NCBI GenBank assembly: GCA_028673005.1
Contig: CM054112.1
Location: 27,320,124-27,384,123 of the forward strand
From: Tanypteryx hageni
Taxonomy: Eukaryota > Arthropoda > Insecta > Odonata > Petaluridae
Direction of reading: 5' to 3'
DNA length: 64,000 nucleotides
Part shown: in pieces, positions 55,901 to 61,044 of the stretch
Position numbering within the stretch: the first letter of the stretch is position 1
How the letters are laid out: every line of letters begins with the position of its first letter
Translations under genes and position numbers: made by a program
Notes under the pieces: model-generated
What the model was told of the DNA's origin: nothing
Seen by the model: only the letters and a program-made list of their open reading frames with translations
The model's database searches: none

Positions 55901-58445
55901 AGGTAAAAAGATATATAAAACAGTCCCATATATAGGAAAAAAGGAGGGGTTGCACAGAAAGCTATTGGATGATATTAAAAGAAACAGGAAAAAGGAAAGG
56001 GTTGGAAAAGGAAGACAGAAGAAAAATAAAGTTACAAAATGTATACAAAAAAATATTGGTAAAAAGAGCCAAAAACAACAGTTATAAAGTATTTACAAAA
56101 TCTTTAGGTAAGCTTAACAGAGAAGAATGATTGTGGAAAATGAATTCATTTAAGATAAACGAATCCTTACAAATAATTATCTCTAGCTGTTCTAGAGCAT
56201 CCAATTTGCGACCTTTAATTTCTAAATGGAGGAATTTAGGGTTAAAGGAACTGTGATGATTGAAGTTTAAAAGATGTTTCGCGAATTGAGAGTTCAAATT
56301 ATTTAACCGGAAGTATCACTTATGTTTCTTAATCTTATTATCAAAACTCCTCCCTGTTTGGCTGATGTAGACTTCTCCGCAATCATCACAAAGTTTATAT
56401 ACACCACTTCTTAATTATATCTGTATCGGGTCTATAGTGTTAAGGATTTATTCATTTCATCTCAATGAGTCAATTCCACAAGGTTGAGCTTGACTTTATT
56501 AATGATGTTTTAGAATCACTTTAAATTTTCATTGTTTTGTGTACTCTTTGCTATGGATCCAGTTTTTTTGTTGTGTATAATCAAAACAGTATATTCTTAT
56601 AGATAAATTTAAATTTTTAATGAGATACAGGCAGTCCCCTACTTTTGTATATAATGCATTCCTGAAAACGTGTACAAAAGTCGAACAATAGACTTACATG
56701 TTATAAGGGGGTTCCATTCCCAGAGATTTTTTTACCCCTGAGTGTTATACAATGTATATATGGTTATTTAAAACATTAAAAACATAGATTAAACATTAAC
56801 CTTGATCCGCCGGATTTATTCTGGGGCATTTAAAAAACATTGCTTGCATCCTGAAGAAATCACGTTATCTAATAAACTATTCATGATAAATTGTTCAAAT
56901 AAAAAAGTATTCTGTAGTTAACATATTGCAGAATTACATAATTCTACTTATTAGAGTAAAGAAACATGTCGAAATATGGTATTGATATTCAAATTTAGAT
57001 CAATGCAATAAAATACAAATTCATTCCACTTGGCCCAGCAGTAAAAGGGTGCACACCGATGTTTCGTCTTCTGCATTCATGTGGAGATCTCAATTTACAT
57101 GAATCACCACTCCTTGCCGAAACATCTTCCTTAGGCTCCTCCTCGCTGTCGCTACCACTTTCCGCACTTTCTTCTTCGTACGCCTCAGAATCGGAATCGA
57201 AAATGATTTCCTCTATCTCTTCATGCCTCATTTTACATATAGGAGACATTTAAAAAATTATGGCTAATAATAATAACAAAAACAACAATAGAATAACAAG
57301 GGAACAAAAGTAGAATTTCTAACAAAAATATTACGAAAATGGAAACTTTGATAATCGCTCGCGCTTTAGCCTACTACCACACTATTTGGTGGTTTAAAAA
57401 TGACTAAAGAAACAGAATCATAAAACGCAGTTGTACGAAAGGAAGACGAAAATATAGCAAGTCTTTGGGTTGGAACTTACTCATGGGTTTATATTTATTG
57501 CATTTAGAGTTCCAAGAAGAGTCCGAGCGCTGAGGACAACATCTAGCGAGTAAACAGTTTTCAGAAGTGTTTACTTATTCACCCCCCGACCAAAACTTAT
57601 AGGCCATGGGCTTAGGGATATTAGAAAGATATGAAATACCTTCTTATCCTCTTAATCATCCGACTTGACGATAAGTACGAGCTATGTAGGAAAATTTGGA
57701 CGCAGCAGGCCAATATTGACCCATTTCTTAGAGAGCAGGTATATTTGGCTTGCCAATATTATAAAATAATAAGGGCAAAATGCAATAAAATATTCAAATA
57801 ATTGCACAAACAAACACAATGCGATAGCTCAAAATGTTCGTTCATCAGCTGTTGTATGAAAGTCCAAATTTGGCATACGAAAGGCGATTTAGGGGTGTCA
57901 ATGTATAATGTACGAAAGTGCGAGTTGTACAAAAGTCAAACGTACGAAAATCGAGGATCGCCTGTATAGCTTGTTTCTAATCCCGCTAATGGAAAAATGA
58001 GCAAATTTAATGCTAATTTGCTGAATACCTTTTTGAAGGAGGTGCTTTTATTAATGATAGATAGCTCTAAAAACAGTTTTATTTTGGAATTTATGTATCT
58101 CATGATGGTGGTGTTTCCACTTTAATGTAATTTTAAAATCTTTTATCTTTTTCAGGAATTGATGAGGAAATACAAGGAGAGGAGAGATTATGATATTCAA
58201 AGAATGGAATCCTGGCCTTTGTTCAATTCCCTCTTTTACTACCTTACACAGCACTTGCAACGGGATGAAGAATCTAGGTCCTTTATCTCTTCTTTTTCTT
58301 CACTCCGTATTTCCCCCTCGAATGACTTGTCATCTGCCCTTCAAACTCTTGCTAAGAGTTCAGAAAATTGGAATGCTGAAATGACAACACTTGAAGGTTC
58401 TTTGTTGGAGCAGATTCACCAACTATTTTCTATGATAAGTGCAAG
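22785..58445 (+). CDS. HAUS3: HAUS augmin-like complex subunit 3, nearly complete (exons 1-9)
   Basis: HAUS3 is a coiled-coil subunit of augmin, which recruits gamma-tubulin to spindle microtubules so that new microtubules branch from old ones. Nine plus-strand exons with GT/AG borders and matching phases give about 518 residues; human HAUS3 has about 600. The recognisable block is the N-terminus: FISKLKEIGYKVPSN, ELLEWFCDNISSSNYLSEEE, then an acidic heptad-rich stretch, matching the family's 'LK.IGY...LKWFCGN....LSE.EL' pattern as I recall it. The remainder is mostly predicted coiled coil with little signature, placed by phase, splice sites and lack of stops. Introns 2 (10.7 kb) and 5 (18.2 kb) are packed with transposons; introns 3, 4 and 6 are 93, 196 and 341 bp. 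Exon 9 ends in an open codon (AG|), so a further exon of perhaps 40-80 codons is expected; none is recognised before 64000. Confidence 0.85.
23457..23645 (+). CDS. HAUS3: HAUS3 exon 2
   Basis: Acceptor TTTTTCTAG|ATATG, donor AAAATAAG|GTAACT. It codes about residues 59-121: EYEEIEASGNALKGDELDKE, then a charged helix ending in LSKTLETLESKI. The length and order after exon 1 fit the human protein. It ends with two bases (AG) that pair with the first base of exon 3 to give Ser. Confidence 0.88.
23646..24408. other. HAUS3 intron 2, first part
   Basis: Begins with the donor GTAACT. A 73-codon frame (24016-24237) has exon-like borders but the wrong phase and is not accepted as coding. A short CACACACACA run lies near 23680. 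Nothing else recognised. Confidence 0.4.
24409..25300. mobile_element. MITE, 892 bp, inverted relative of 6476-6899
   Basis: Left end CAGGTAATTCTTGTTCAACG with TA before it; right end, inverted, CAGGTAACTTCAATGAATGA with TA changed to TG. The right end continues with TCCGTTTTAC(G) blocks that match the left side of 6476-6899 on the other strand. The inner part is larger and holds no recognised gene. It lies in HAUS3 intron 2. Confidence 0.7.
25723..26036. repeat. Dispersed repeat, copy 2
   Basis: Matches 11242-11580 in the same orientation; ends at the TA where the Tigger element begins. Confidence 0.7.
26895..28339 (+). pseudogene. Tigger/jerky-like transposase, decayed
   Basis: N-terminal CENP-B-type helix-turn-helix: ILTIREKVNIISDLENGIS, ASICKELKLKSSTVSTIWK. 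The second DNA-binding part is in another frame (RKCDKSDLDKALLSG, NIPISCPLLKLQAEKLAHQL, RWLDRFKKE). The DDE core is split over frames: FNADEAGVF, ILLILDNCSSHP, FLPPNSTSVLQPMDQGVIRS. The C-terminus LKQTALGDFFKK ends at a TAA near 28339. Several shifts and stops make it inactive. Confidence 0.85.
29131..30362 (+). pseudogene. I-like ORF1 (gag-like nucleic-acid binding protein), one frameshift
   Basis: The probable start is MAEHILPPPPDVDG. A domain with VKKLRDGTLLIKTRNDKQSE and VTVEPHKTLNTCRGVI (RRM-like gag region) precedes zinc knuckles CYKCQKFGHVAPRCKGE (CCHC), CPKCSKAVHEGEVC and CGNCEGPHPVYSRKC. The frame stops at 29850; the lysine-rich tail with KTIEKIPYFEARKKY, EEKNKREIENRKKETE and a Pro-rich stretch continues in the next frame (about 29790-30362). 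The protein coats the element's RNA. Confidence 0.8.
30444..34055 (+). pseudogene. I-like ORF2: endonuclease, reverse transcriptase, RNase H
   Basis: The first frame (30444-31175) is the AP-type endonuclease: VQWNCNGYFKHKAELD, FLQETHFK, LLGDFIAHSPLWG, SAIDLFI, CGSDHFPLLI. The region 31175-31630 changes frame repeatedly and seems to lack the PWW..EC block. The 807-codon frame 31632-34055 holds RT motifs TAPGMDAIHN, CGFHCHRSTIDHLVR, GVFFDLEKAYDT, NGIPQGSILS and a FVDD box where YADD is usual, followed by FLGLILDRRLNWKSHI. RNase H follows with FTDGSR (Asp), YTAELTAIRMAL (Glu), CSDSMSALQ (Asp) and GHVGLAGNERSDALAKEG (His, Asp). The C-terminus carries a CTDCDSLLTVRHPLTEC zinc-binding motif. Confidence 0.88.
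34375..34561 (+). CDS. HAUS3: HAUS3 exon 3
   Basis: Acceptor TATTTTTCAG|TGAGG, donor AAGGT|GTAAGT. It codes about residues 122-184, SEELASINSKEKDIEEKNNS and then SALESAWSGLSKNIKNVAKY, a coiled coil. The phase fits exon 2 directly across the 10.7-kb intron, so no intervening exon is needed. Confidence 0.85.
34655..34750 (+). CDS. HAUS3: HAUS3 exon 4
   Basis: Acceptor TTATTATTAG|GTTC, donor GATGAG|GTTTGT. It codes 32 residues, VQNPQFIAEFPFESYIEENA through LQQYIDE. It aligns by eye with the human segment containing FLSQFSLEKYLSQEE. Both borders are phase 0. Confidence 0.85.
34947..35032 (+). CDS. HAUS3: HAUS3 exon 5
   Basis: Acceptor ACTTACAG|TTCAAA, donor GGAAAGG|GTAAGT. It codes 28 residues plus a split Gly: FKLSTNSQQDTHLYSKKEWD and LELEKLRK. 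The next exon is 18.2 kb away. Confidence 0.82.
35276..35918. mobile_element. MITE (TIR family A), copy 1
   Basis: The right end, inverted, reads CCGTATTTACCGAATCCAAG; the left end is a mutated form of it (GAATCCAAGACGAGG at 35286-35300). The interior contains a degenerate array of short units such as CGCGATGAATTGATGTG and CGAGACAAATT. An inverted copy lies at 40463-41134. In HAUS3 intron 5. Confidence 0.65.
36027..39211 (-). mobile_element. hAT transposon, 3185 bp, with 8-bp target duplication
   Basis: Ends CAGGCATGGGCAGCC and GGTTGCCCATGCCTG, both running into GCGGGCC-rich subterminal repeats, with perfect flanking GTCTATAC (36019-36026 and 39212-39219). The minus-strand transposase is decayed. 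The segment around 38690-38930 is unlike the rest and may be a further insertion. In HAUS3 intron 5. Confidence 0.92.
36544..38004 (-). pseudogene. hAT transposase, decayed (GTF2IRD2/ZBED-like type)
   Basis: N-terminal BED-like zinc finger CLICSESVDVVKEYNLKRYY with the histidines in SKHSNYE. Then SLSHRTVTRRIDELATD, FEYFSIALDKSTDVSDMAQL (catalytic Asp region), TAMKGTTTGDDIFNELK, a broken stretch 37190-37355, DIIYYCEVCWLSKGSMLKRF and the C-terminal part to 36544. The order is that of hAT transposases of the kind found in GTF2IRD2-like genes. At least four frame breaks. Confidence 0.8.
39240..39790 (-). pseudogene. Old RTE-like RT C-terminal fragment
   Basis: The minus strand reads VEHFTYLRSNMTQDGISITE, then NAALYGCEI followed by a LEDFEI.KWQ stretch with stops, the counterpart of [12 protein letters not shown] and ALYGAETW in the better RTE copies. 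It is far more diverged than those. Confidence 0.6.
40026..40181. mobile_element. MITE, 156 bp, TA target
   Basis: Terminal repeats CAGTGGAACTTCCATAA at both ends, inverted, flanked by TA (40024-40025, 40182-40183). The ends resemble those of the Tigger copy at 49424-51764 (CAGTGGAACCTCGGTT), so it may be mobilised by that family. Confidence 0.85.
40463..41134. mobile_element. MITE (TIR family A), copy 2, inverted
   Basis: Left end GCGAATCCAAGACCACC region and right end CTCGTCTTGGATTTGGGTAA, flanked by TA on both sides (40461-40462, 41135-41136). It matches 35276-35918 on the opposite strand over the whole length, including GACTGTCAAAACAGAAAAA near one end and the GATGAATT-type short-unit array. 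Confidence 0.75.
41251..41911. mobile_element. piggyBac-type MITE, 661 bp, TTAA target
   Basis: TTAA flanks at 41247-41250 and 41912-41915; terminal repeats CCCTTTGCACTCAT and CCCTTTGTGCTCAT, inverted. Close to the right end TCAGACCCCGTCCGACAT and its inverse ATGTCGGATGAGGTCTGA form a hairpin. No transposase; the 74-codon minus frame inside is not convincing. Confidence 0.85.
42244..42705. mobile_element. hAT-type MITE, 462 bp, 8-bp target duplication
   Basis: Perfect ATCTAAAT at 42236-42243 and 42706-42713. Ends CAGTGATAAAT and, inverted, CAGCGGTATTCAACC, with GGCATACCCC near the left and GGTATGCGTACCCC near the right as subterminal inverted repeats. No coding capacity. Confidence 0.82.
42714..43224. 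other. HAUS3 intron 5, nothing recognised
   Basis: AT-rich, short frames only; no terminal repeats or exon signals with a matching phase. Confidence 0.3.
43225..43890. mobile_element. hAT-like MITE, ends uncertain
   Basis: The left end CAGGGCCAGCGCAAGGCAG is followed by GGCACCCTAGGCAAACT; near the right, GGCGCCCTAGGCAGTTGCCT recurs inverted in outline. This 'CAGGGCC..CGC' with 'CCTAGGC' pattern is familiar from hAT MITEs. The right terminus and target duplication could not be fixed. Confidence 0.5.
44460..44625 (-). repeat. tRNA-derived SINE-like fragment
   Basis: On the minus strand CCCAGGTTCGACTCCAGGGG (about 44467-44487) matches a Pol III B box with a T-arm-like stem. The plus-strand continuation has ACTGTTCAAGAGATAAAAGG and GACGGACAGATGGATGAACA, a tail type also seen at 59160-59335. 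No A box could be placed with confidence. Confidence 0.45.
44626..46385. other. HAUS3 intron 5, unassigned stretch
   Basis: Contains a 131-codon plus frame (45047-45442) overlapping a 97-codon frame, in a less AT-rich patch at 45050-45180 (TCCCCCTCCACCGCATTTCC); neither resembles a known protein. A tandem-like ATCATAAAACAT pair lies at 46080-46125. Otherwise AT-rich, with nothing recognised. Confidence 0.3.
46386..46960 (-). pseudogene. IS630/Tc1-superfamily transposase C-terminal fragment
   Basis: Minus strand: an upstream piece with SRKAMIMEWLAENNIPFDEG (another frame, 46890-46820), then VVRLPPYHYHFNPIKLTWAQ, VKGHVARENKSFTLKEVETL and an acidic tail. LPPYH..NPI..WA is the C-terminal DDE_3 block with the final acidic residue region changed to K (PIKL instead of PIEL), so the third catalytic residue appears lost. 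The N-terminal half is missing. Confidence 0.75.
47041..47570 (+). pseudogene. pogo/POGK-like transposase C-terminal fragment
   Basis: Plus strand: DNGWMSSELMTDWLNVIWNK, then GMLILAAFKGHITDDVKKAF (the second catalytic Asp position reads A), EGMTSQLQALDVVVNKPYKD (third Asp), WLLTDNHPLTHTGKFQMPS and SAESIIKGLRKY. It is the same family as 232-1515 but with a frame change at about 47215 and stops later. Confidence 0.78.
47862..48015. repeat. Dispersed repeat, copy 2
   Basis: Matches 2545-2695 in the same orientation: AGCATTAAATCAGTG, TTTTTCATTGTTGAAAAC, ATAATTTTATGATTAAAATC. Confidence 0.5.
48045..48590 (-). pseudogene. Penelope-like element RT fragment
   Basis: The minus strand reads, over several frames, LSKGLKLPRPYPPP, a TPLKHQIVKTITSHPQSELP stretch, MDPNIYAGTLKNLKDSIKKH, ADKG and finally LYGLPKMHRTVDE (48102-48061). 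LYGLPK.HR and the ADKG block are hallmarks of Penelope-type RTs, N-terminal to the palm. The rest of the RT is not present here. Confidence 0.78.
48700..48790 (-). repeat. tRNA-derived SINE-like fragment
   Basis: Minus-strand AACCAGGTTCAAATCCAGGC is a good Pol III B box with a T-arm-like stem; the bases before it (TAGCCTTTAGAACAACTG) resemble an anticodon arm. No full cloverleaf can be folded, so it is not called a tRNA gene. Confidence 0.5.
49267..49422. repeat. Dispersed repeat, copy 1, cut by the Tigger insertion
   Basis: TTGGAATAAAAATTGTAGGA, CTATAACTTTTGTTTGAAAC and CATAAAATGCATT recur at 52806-52925 in the same orientation with differences. The Tigger copy begins right after this repeat. 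Confidence 0.5.
49424..51764 (+). mobile_element. Tigger element, full length 2341 bp
   Basis: Perfect terminal inverted repeats of 23 bases beginning CAGTGGAACCTCGGTTTACG, with TA at 49422-49423 and 51765-51766. CGGTTTACGAAC recurs four times within the left 80 bases and twice in the right end, as subterminal binding-site-like repeats. A GC-rich CpG-rich stretch lies at 49530-49610. In HAUS3 intron 5, in the gene's orientation. Confidence 0.93.
49781..51487 (+). pseudogene. Tigger transposase, frameshifted but well preserved
   Basis: The start MKPKNDKSKLKRNKKTIEVK leads into the CENP-B-type helix-turn-helix (KKEIISKYENGVRVSDLATQ, SSICTILKKRETI). After a shift near 50050 the frame has WFEKFKKRTGIHNVNRHGE and the DDE domain: FNFDETGLFWKKLPNRT (first Asp), LLVMDNAPAHPPGL (second). 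After another shift near 50765 comes LIQPMDQQIISNFKK (third Asp). The last frame 51101-51487 gives EELVEDHSNELTTEELEQL and the C-terminal helix. Catalytic residues are all present; only shifts inactivate it. Confidence 0.9.
51767..52052. other. HAUS3 intron 5, AT-rich stretch with nothing recognised
   Basis: Sequence after the Tigger; the words CAGCTGGCCGGATTTTG at 51790 resemble TTAGCCGGTTTTGACTC at 42870, too short to call a repeat. Confidence 0.3.
52053..52277 (-). pseudogene. piggyBac transposase C-terminal fragment
   Basis: The minus frame contains NIGRLEVKDNEHWVDKMPCL and then HQCSKCDVGSCVYPLF. The G/H-L..I..P block followed by Cys pairs (C.KC, SCV.PLF) is the Cys-rich C-terminus of piggyBac transposases. 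The catalytic part is missing and so are the ends. Confidence 0.55.
52278..52805. other. HAUS3 intron 5, nothing recognised
   Basis: A 72-codon plus frame (52495-52713) without known motifs; AAGTTCCC.TT.G.CC-type words at 52740-52795 suggest a small repeat, unassigned. Confidence 0.3.
52806..52925. repeat. Dispersed repeat, copy 2
   Basis: Matches 49267-49422 in the same orientation (CTACAACTTTTGTTCGAAAC, CATATAATGCATT). Confidence 0.5.
53027..53212. repeat. Dispersed repeat, copy 2
   Basis: Matches 11741-11940. It ends just before the polypyrimidine tract and acceptor of HAUS3 exon 6 (53227). Confidence 0.7.
53228..53362 (+). CDS. HAUS3: HAUS3 exon 6
   Basis: Acceptor TTTACACTTAG|ATATG, donor CTTGTTAG|GTATGT. 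It codes YEASRLLRIKAESERKGLES and HVKDVLKSKELLTF, a charged helical stretch. The GG|A split codon fits exon 5. An unclassified dispersed repeat ends only about 15 bases before the acceptor. Confidence 0.83.
53704..53791 (+). CDS. HAUS3: HAUS3 exon 7 (3' border uncertain)
   Basis: Acceptor ATGTCATTTCAG|GGAAAAG; AG+G fits exon 6. It codes EKVLETKRKIQNMKQELGEL and then RIHGAGADV. The donor is not obvious: GATGTT|GTACAG keeps phase 0 for exon 8 and is preferred here, but it departs from the usual GTRAGT. The frame stays open a little further, so the true end could be some bases away. Confidence 0.7.
53792..54653. other. HAUS3 intron 7
   Basis: The start depends on the uncertain exon 7 donor. It holds TTAACACCTTGATGCTGAAG at 53817 with CCCACTGGTGGGC, which looks like one end of a TTAA-type MITE; no partner end is seen. 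A 90-codon plus frame (54246-54518) shows nothing known. Confidence 0.35.
54654..54962 (+). CDS. HAUS3: HAUS3 exon 8
   Basis: Acceptor TTTTTTAATAG|ACTGG, donor AGGATG|GTTTGT, 103 codons in phase 0 on both sides. It codes WEGWWKKTEEAVRACAMHQC, YELECLYSEGVLMEKNASLK and VTRILNISELISSGAEYLIS. The stretch is helical and open over 309 bases in AT-rich DNA. Confidence 0.83.
54963..55829. other. HAUS3 intron 8, first part
   Basis: Starts with the donor GTTTGT. AT-rich with short frames only; nothing recognised. Confidence 0.35.
55830..56425 (-). pseudogene. Penelope-like element 3' end with GIY-YIG domain
   Basis: The minus strand reads SGVYKLCDDCGEVYISQTGR and SFDNKIKKHK (56410-56320), a GIY-YIG nuclease of Penelope type with its CxxC-like knuckle, then NSQFAKHLLNFNHHSSFNPK and EIKGRKLDALEQLEIIICK. 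The downstream 3' part contains GATGATGCTACAATTGTAAC and GAAACCGGTCGTTTTC (55905-55870), a word combination common near Penelope ends. Broken between 56320 and 56300. The RT is absent. Confidence 0.8.
56628..57964. mobile_element. TIR element, 1337 bp, TA target
   Basis: Left end CAGGCAGTCCCCTACTTTTG and inverted right end CAGGCGATCCTCGATTTTCG, flanked by TA (56626-56627, 57965-57966). Words such as GTACAAAAGTCGAAC repeat within both ends. The ends look like a Tigger/mariner-type family, yet the interior carries a piggyBac-like ORF. In HAUS3 intron 8. Confidence 0.8.
56995..57249 (-). pseudogene. piggyBac-like N-terminal ORF fragment
   Basis: 84 codons: an acidic N-terminus (EEIEEIIFDSDSEAYEEESA, GSDSEEEPKED) followed by NIGVHPFTAGPSGMN, which resembles the start of the conserved piggyBac transposase domain. 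It ends right there, so no catalytic residue is encoded. Assignment rests on the acidic head plus the FT.GPSG word and is tentative. Confidence 0.45.
58156..58445 (+). CDS. HAUS3: HAUS3 exon 9
   Basis: Acceptor CTTTTTCAG|GAATTG, donor AGTGCAAG|GTAATT. It codes 96 residues plus two bases: ELMRKYKERRDYDIQRMESW, FNSLFYYLTQHLQRDEES and TTLEGSLLEQIHQLFSMISA. By length it corresponds to the C-terminal quarter of human HAUS3. The open split codon requires at least one more exon to the right. Confidence 0.85.
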
Positions 58446-59159
58446 GTAATTTGATATACCTTATTTGTTAGCATTTAAGCCAGATCTTTTTGCCAAATTG
58501 TACATTTACAAAATGATGCAGCTTATATAAATGAAAAACAAGAAGTCCAAACCAGGACTAATGCAGGCTGATTTCCCAAAGTTGACATCCCGATTTGATT
58601 ACTTGTATTGACAGGAAATGTTTCAGTATGTGTTAGTCATTCCAAGGAATTCTCATACCATAAATAACACTTGTAGTTCAAAGTTTATCAATGATAGAGA
58701 AAAATTGGAAAAACAAATAATAGAGCATTATCAGGTTTAAAATACTAAAAACAATGTAAAATTCTCTTTCTGACATATTTTGCATATATTTTTGTAAATA
58801 AACAAATTTAATAAATGTTACTGTTTATGCACTAATATATATGGATCAGCTGTCCTTTGCTGAAGAGTAGTCAAGCAGAAAAGAAAATAAACCATCTGTT
58901 CACTCGTCTATGCTCAAACCGAGTTTGGTAATAATGGTCTTCATGGCAACAATTCAATAAAATGCAAAAATGTTATGTTCTAGTAGAAATTCAAGGAAAT
59001 ATGATCAATTATTTAACTTCCACAATAAGAATTAGAATCTACATTCTTTTCCCCTTAGAACAGTACAAACCTCACTTCGATTTCACAATTTTAAGATATT
59101 TTAAAGTATTAAAGAAAACATCTGTGCATGATGGATTTGAGATTTCCTATGTAAAACAT
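58446..59159. other. Region after HAUS3 exon 9
   Basis: Begins with the donor GTAATT. No exon with a 1-base phase and an HAUS3-like C-terminus is seen. AT-rich; one 83-codon frame (58962-59213) runs into a SINE-like piece. Confidence 0.35.
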
Positions 59160-59335
59160 ATAGGGAAAAAACATTCTGGAATCGACCCCAGGACTTCATT
59201 CTTCGCCAAATAAAATATAACCAGGAGGTGAGCCCTGGCAGCACGAGCCTCATACCAAGTTTCATGAAAATCGATCTATTGGTGCAAAAGTTGTTAGTAG
59301 GGGACATACACACAGACAGGATCATTTCATAAGGC
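59160..59335 (-). repeat. tRNA-derived SINE-like fragment
   Basis: Minus-strand CCTGGGGTCGATTCCAGAAT (about 59173-59193) is a B-box-like word. The plus strand continues with AAGTTTCATGAAAATCGATC and GGGACATACACACAGACAGG, a tail type common to SINE and LINE 3' ends, as at 44560-44610. Confidence 0.45.
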
Positions 59336-59786
59336 TATGTTTCCATTGGAAACCAGCCTAATAGTTGCCAATTAAAAAAATCAAATATTAAAATTTTTCT
59401 TTTGTGTTTTACAAGAAGTTGCCCTTAACAGGAGAAAATAAGAAAAATTTTCTGATTACTTGTTCGTTATTAAAGATTTTTGTGTCCTGATGAATTTACT
59501 TTTAGCATTGCTTTTTAAAGGATTTCACAAAATTCTAAATTTTAGATTTTTTAATGTCTTCTCTTTGAACACTTTCAATCAAATTGAAATTAATGTCCTA
59601 GGCTTTGATATGTAAACCTTTGTTATTTAAATCAACTGTAATGAGTTTAAAACATAACACTAAAATCTTTCATAACAAACAAATATTTGGAAATTTTTTG
59701 TTTCCTCATTTTAAGGGTTACTTATTGTAAGATAAAAGAAAAAGGTTTTATTTTTGAATTTGTTTGTTCTTGTTTTTATCATTTAA

Positions 59787-60575
59787 CATGTTGCATACTC
59801 ATGATGTAATGTCCATGTCATGGTAGTTCCTACCGAGTGGTTGGAGATGTAATATCTACGTCAGGGATGGCAAATACGTGGCACGCGTGCCCGAAGTGGC
59901 ACGCATGTGATTTTACTTGGCACGCGTAAGCTTGTATTTTCTGTATAAAATATGAAGTTTCTTAAAAAATGAATCAACTTGTGGCATGCAAAAAAATTCT
60001 GATGACTCACATAACTTTCTTGGCACGCGACACAAAAATCATTTGCCATCCCTGATCTACGTCATGGTTCTGCCTAATTTTTGAAGGGTTGGATGTAGAT
60101 TAGCCAGCTGTGAGCACCTCTCACAATGATTCAGTCATCAGTCTGACCCCTGCAGTCTTGGTGTGAGTGTCAATTTGTGTTTTTGTCGCATTCTCGTTTT
60201 TACGAAGTTTTCGCTTTTTAGCCATGAAAATAGAAATGTTACGTAAATTATGCATTATATAAGATTGTACATATCAAAGTATAAATGTAATTATTACTTC
60301 CATATATTGTTTATTTTTATTAATACTGATTGAATATAATATTACCGTTAATTTTCCTGAGTGTATTGCTAGGTAGTATATCCCAAAATCATTGCCAGTG
60401 ACTGACGACATAGACATTATGTCATTAATTAATATGCAAATATTTGACTTTGTTTCAGTATATTTATCTTATTTTGTTAATGAAATACACTTAAGGAGTC
60501 ATACATAGCTTAAAAATTTAAAAAAATCATCTGTCGCTGGCGTTGTCCCTCGAAATATCGGCAGCTTGCAACATG
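59787..60575. mobile_element. piggyBac-type MITE, TTAA target, with a hAT MITE inside
   Basis: TTAA at 59783-59786 and 60576-60579; terminal repeats CATGTTGCA at the left and TGCAACATG at the right. Without the insert (59862-60054 plus one 8-bp copy) it is about 590 bp. No coding capacity. Confidence 0.78.
59862..60054. mobile_element. hAT-type MITE, 193 bp, 8-bp target duplication
   Basis: Terminal repeats CAGGGATGGCAAAT and ATTTGCCATCCCTG with perfect ATCTACGT on both sides (59854-59861, 60055-60062). Repeated GGCACGCGTG-type words lie near both ends. Confidence 0.93.
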
Positions 60576-61044
60576 TTAAGGGTGAATAATTAGTCGATGG
60601 TGCCACTTATCTCTTGCAGTTAACCCTATAAGTGACAGACACCTTGTAGTATTAGCAATTATATTACTAAAGTACCATATTAACTCGAAAGTAGGACCAG
60701 GTTTTTTTCCAAAACCTTCAGCAAATAAATTAGGGATCCTCTTGAAATCAAGGACAAATTTTTAGTGCCACACAGAACACCCTGAGACCAATTCTATGTC
60801 CACAAAAGTGCATTTATTTATACATAAAGAATACATTACGTTTAATTTATTAATATAACACATTTATTAATATTCTTGAAGTTTACAATGTGCAAACCAT
60901 TGGCTTTCCACCTTGTAGGTACTGATTGAAAGGGGGTGTTGACAAACCTATGTCAGAACTTGTAATTGGCTAGGTAGAAAATTTGCTATATATGGGGTTG
61001 AAAACGGGTACACTAAGATTGCTGGTGTTTTACGTGTCTTGTTA
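60576..61044. other. AT-rich stretch, nothing firm recognised
   Basis: At 60680-60760 words such as GGACCAGGTTTTTTTCC and ATCCTCTTGAAATCAAGG recall the ends of TIR family A MITEs, but no complete end is present. Confidence 0.3.
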
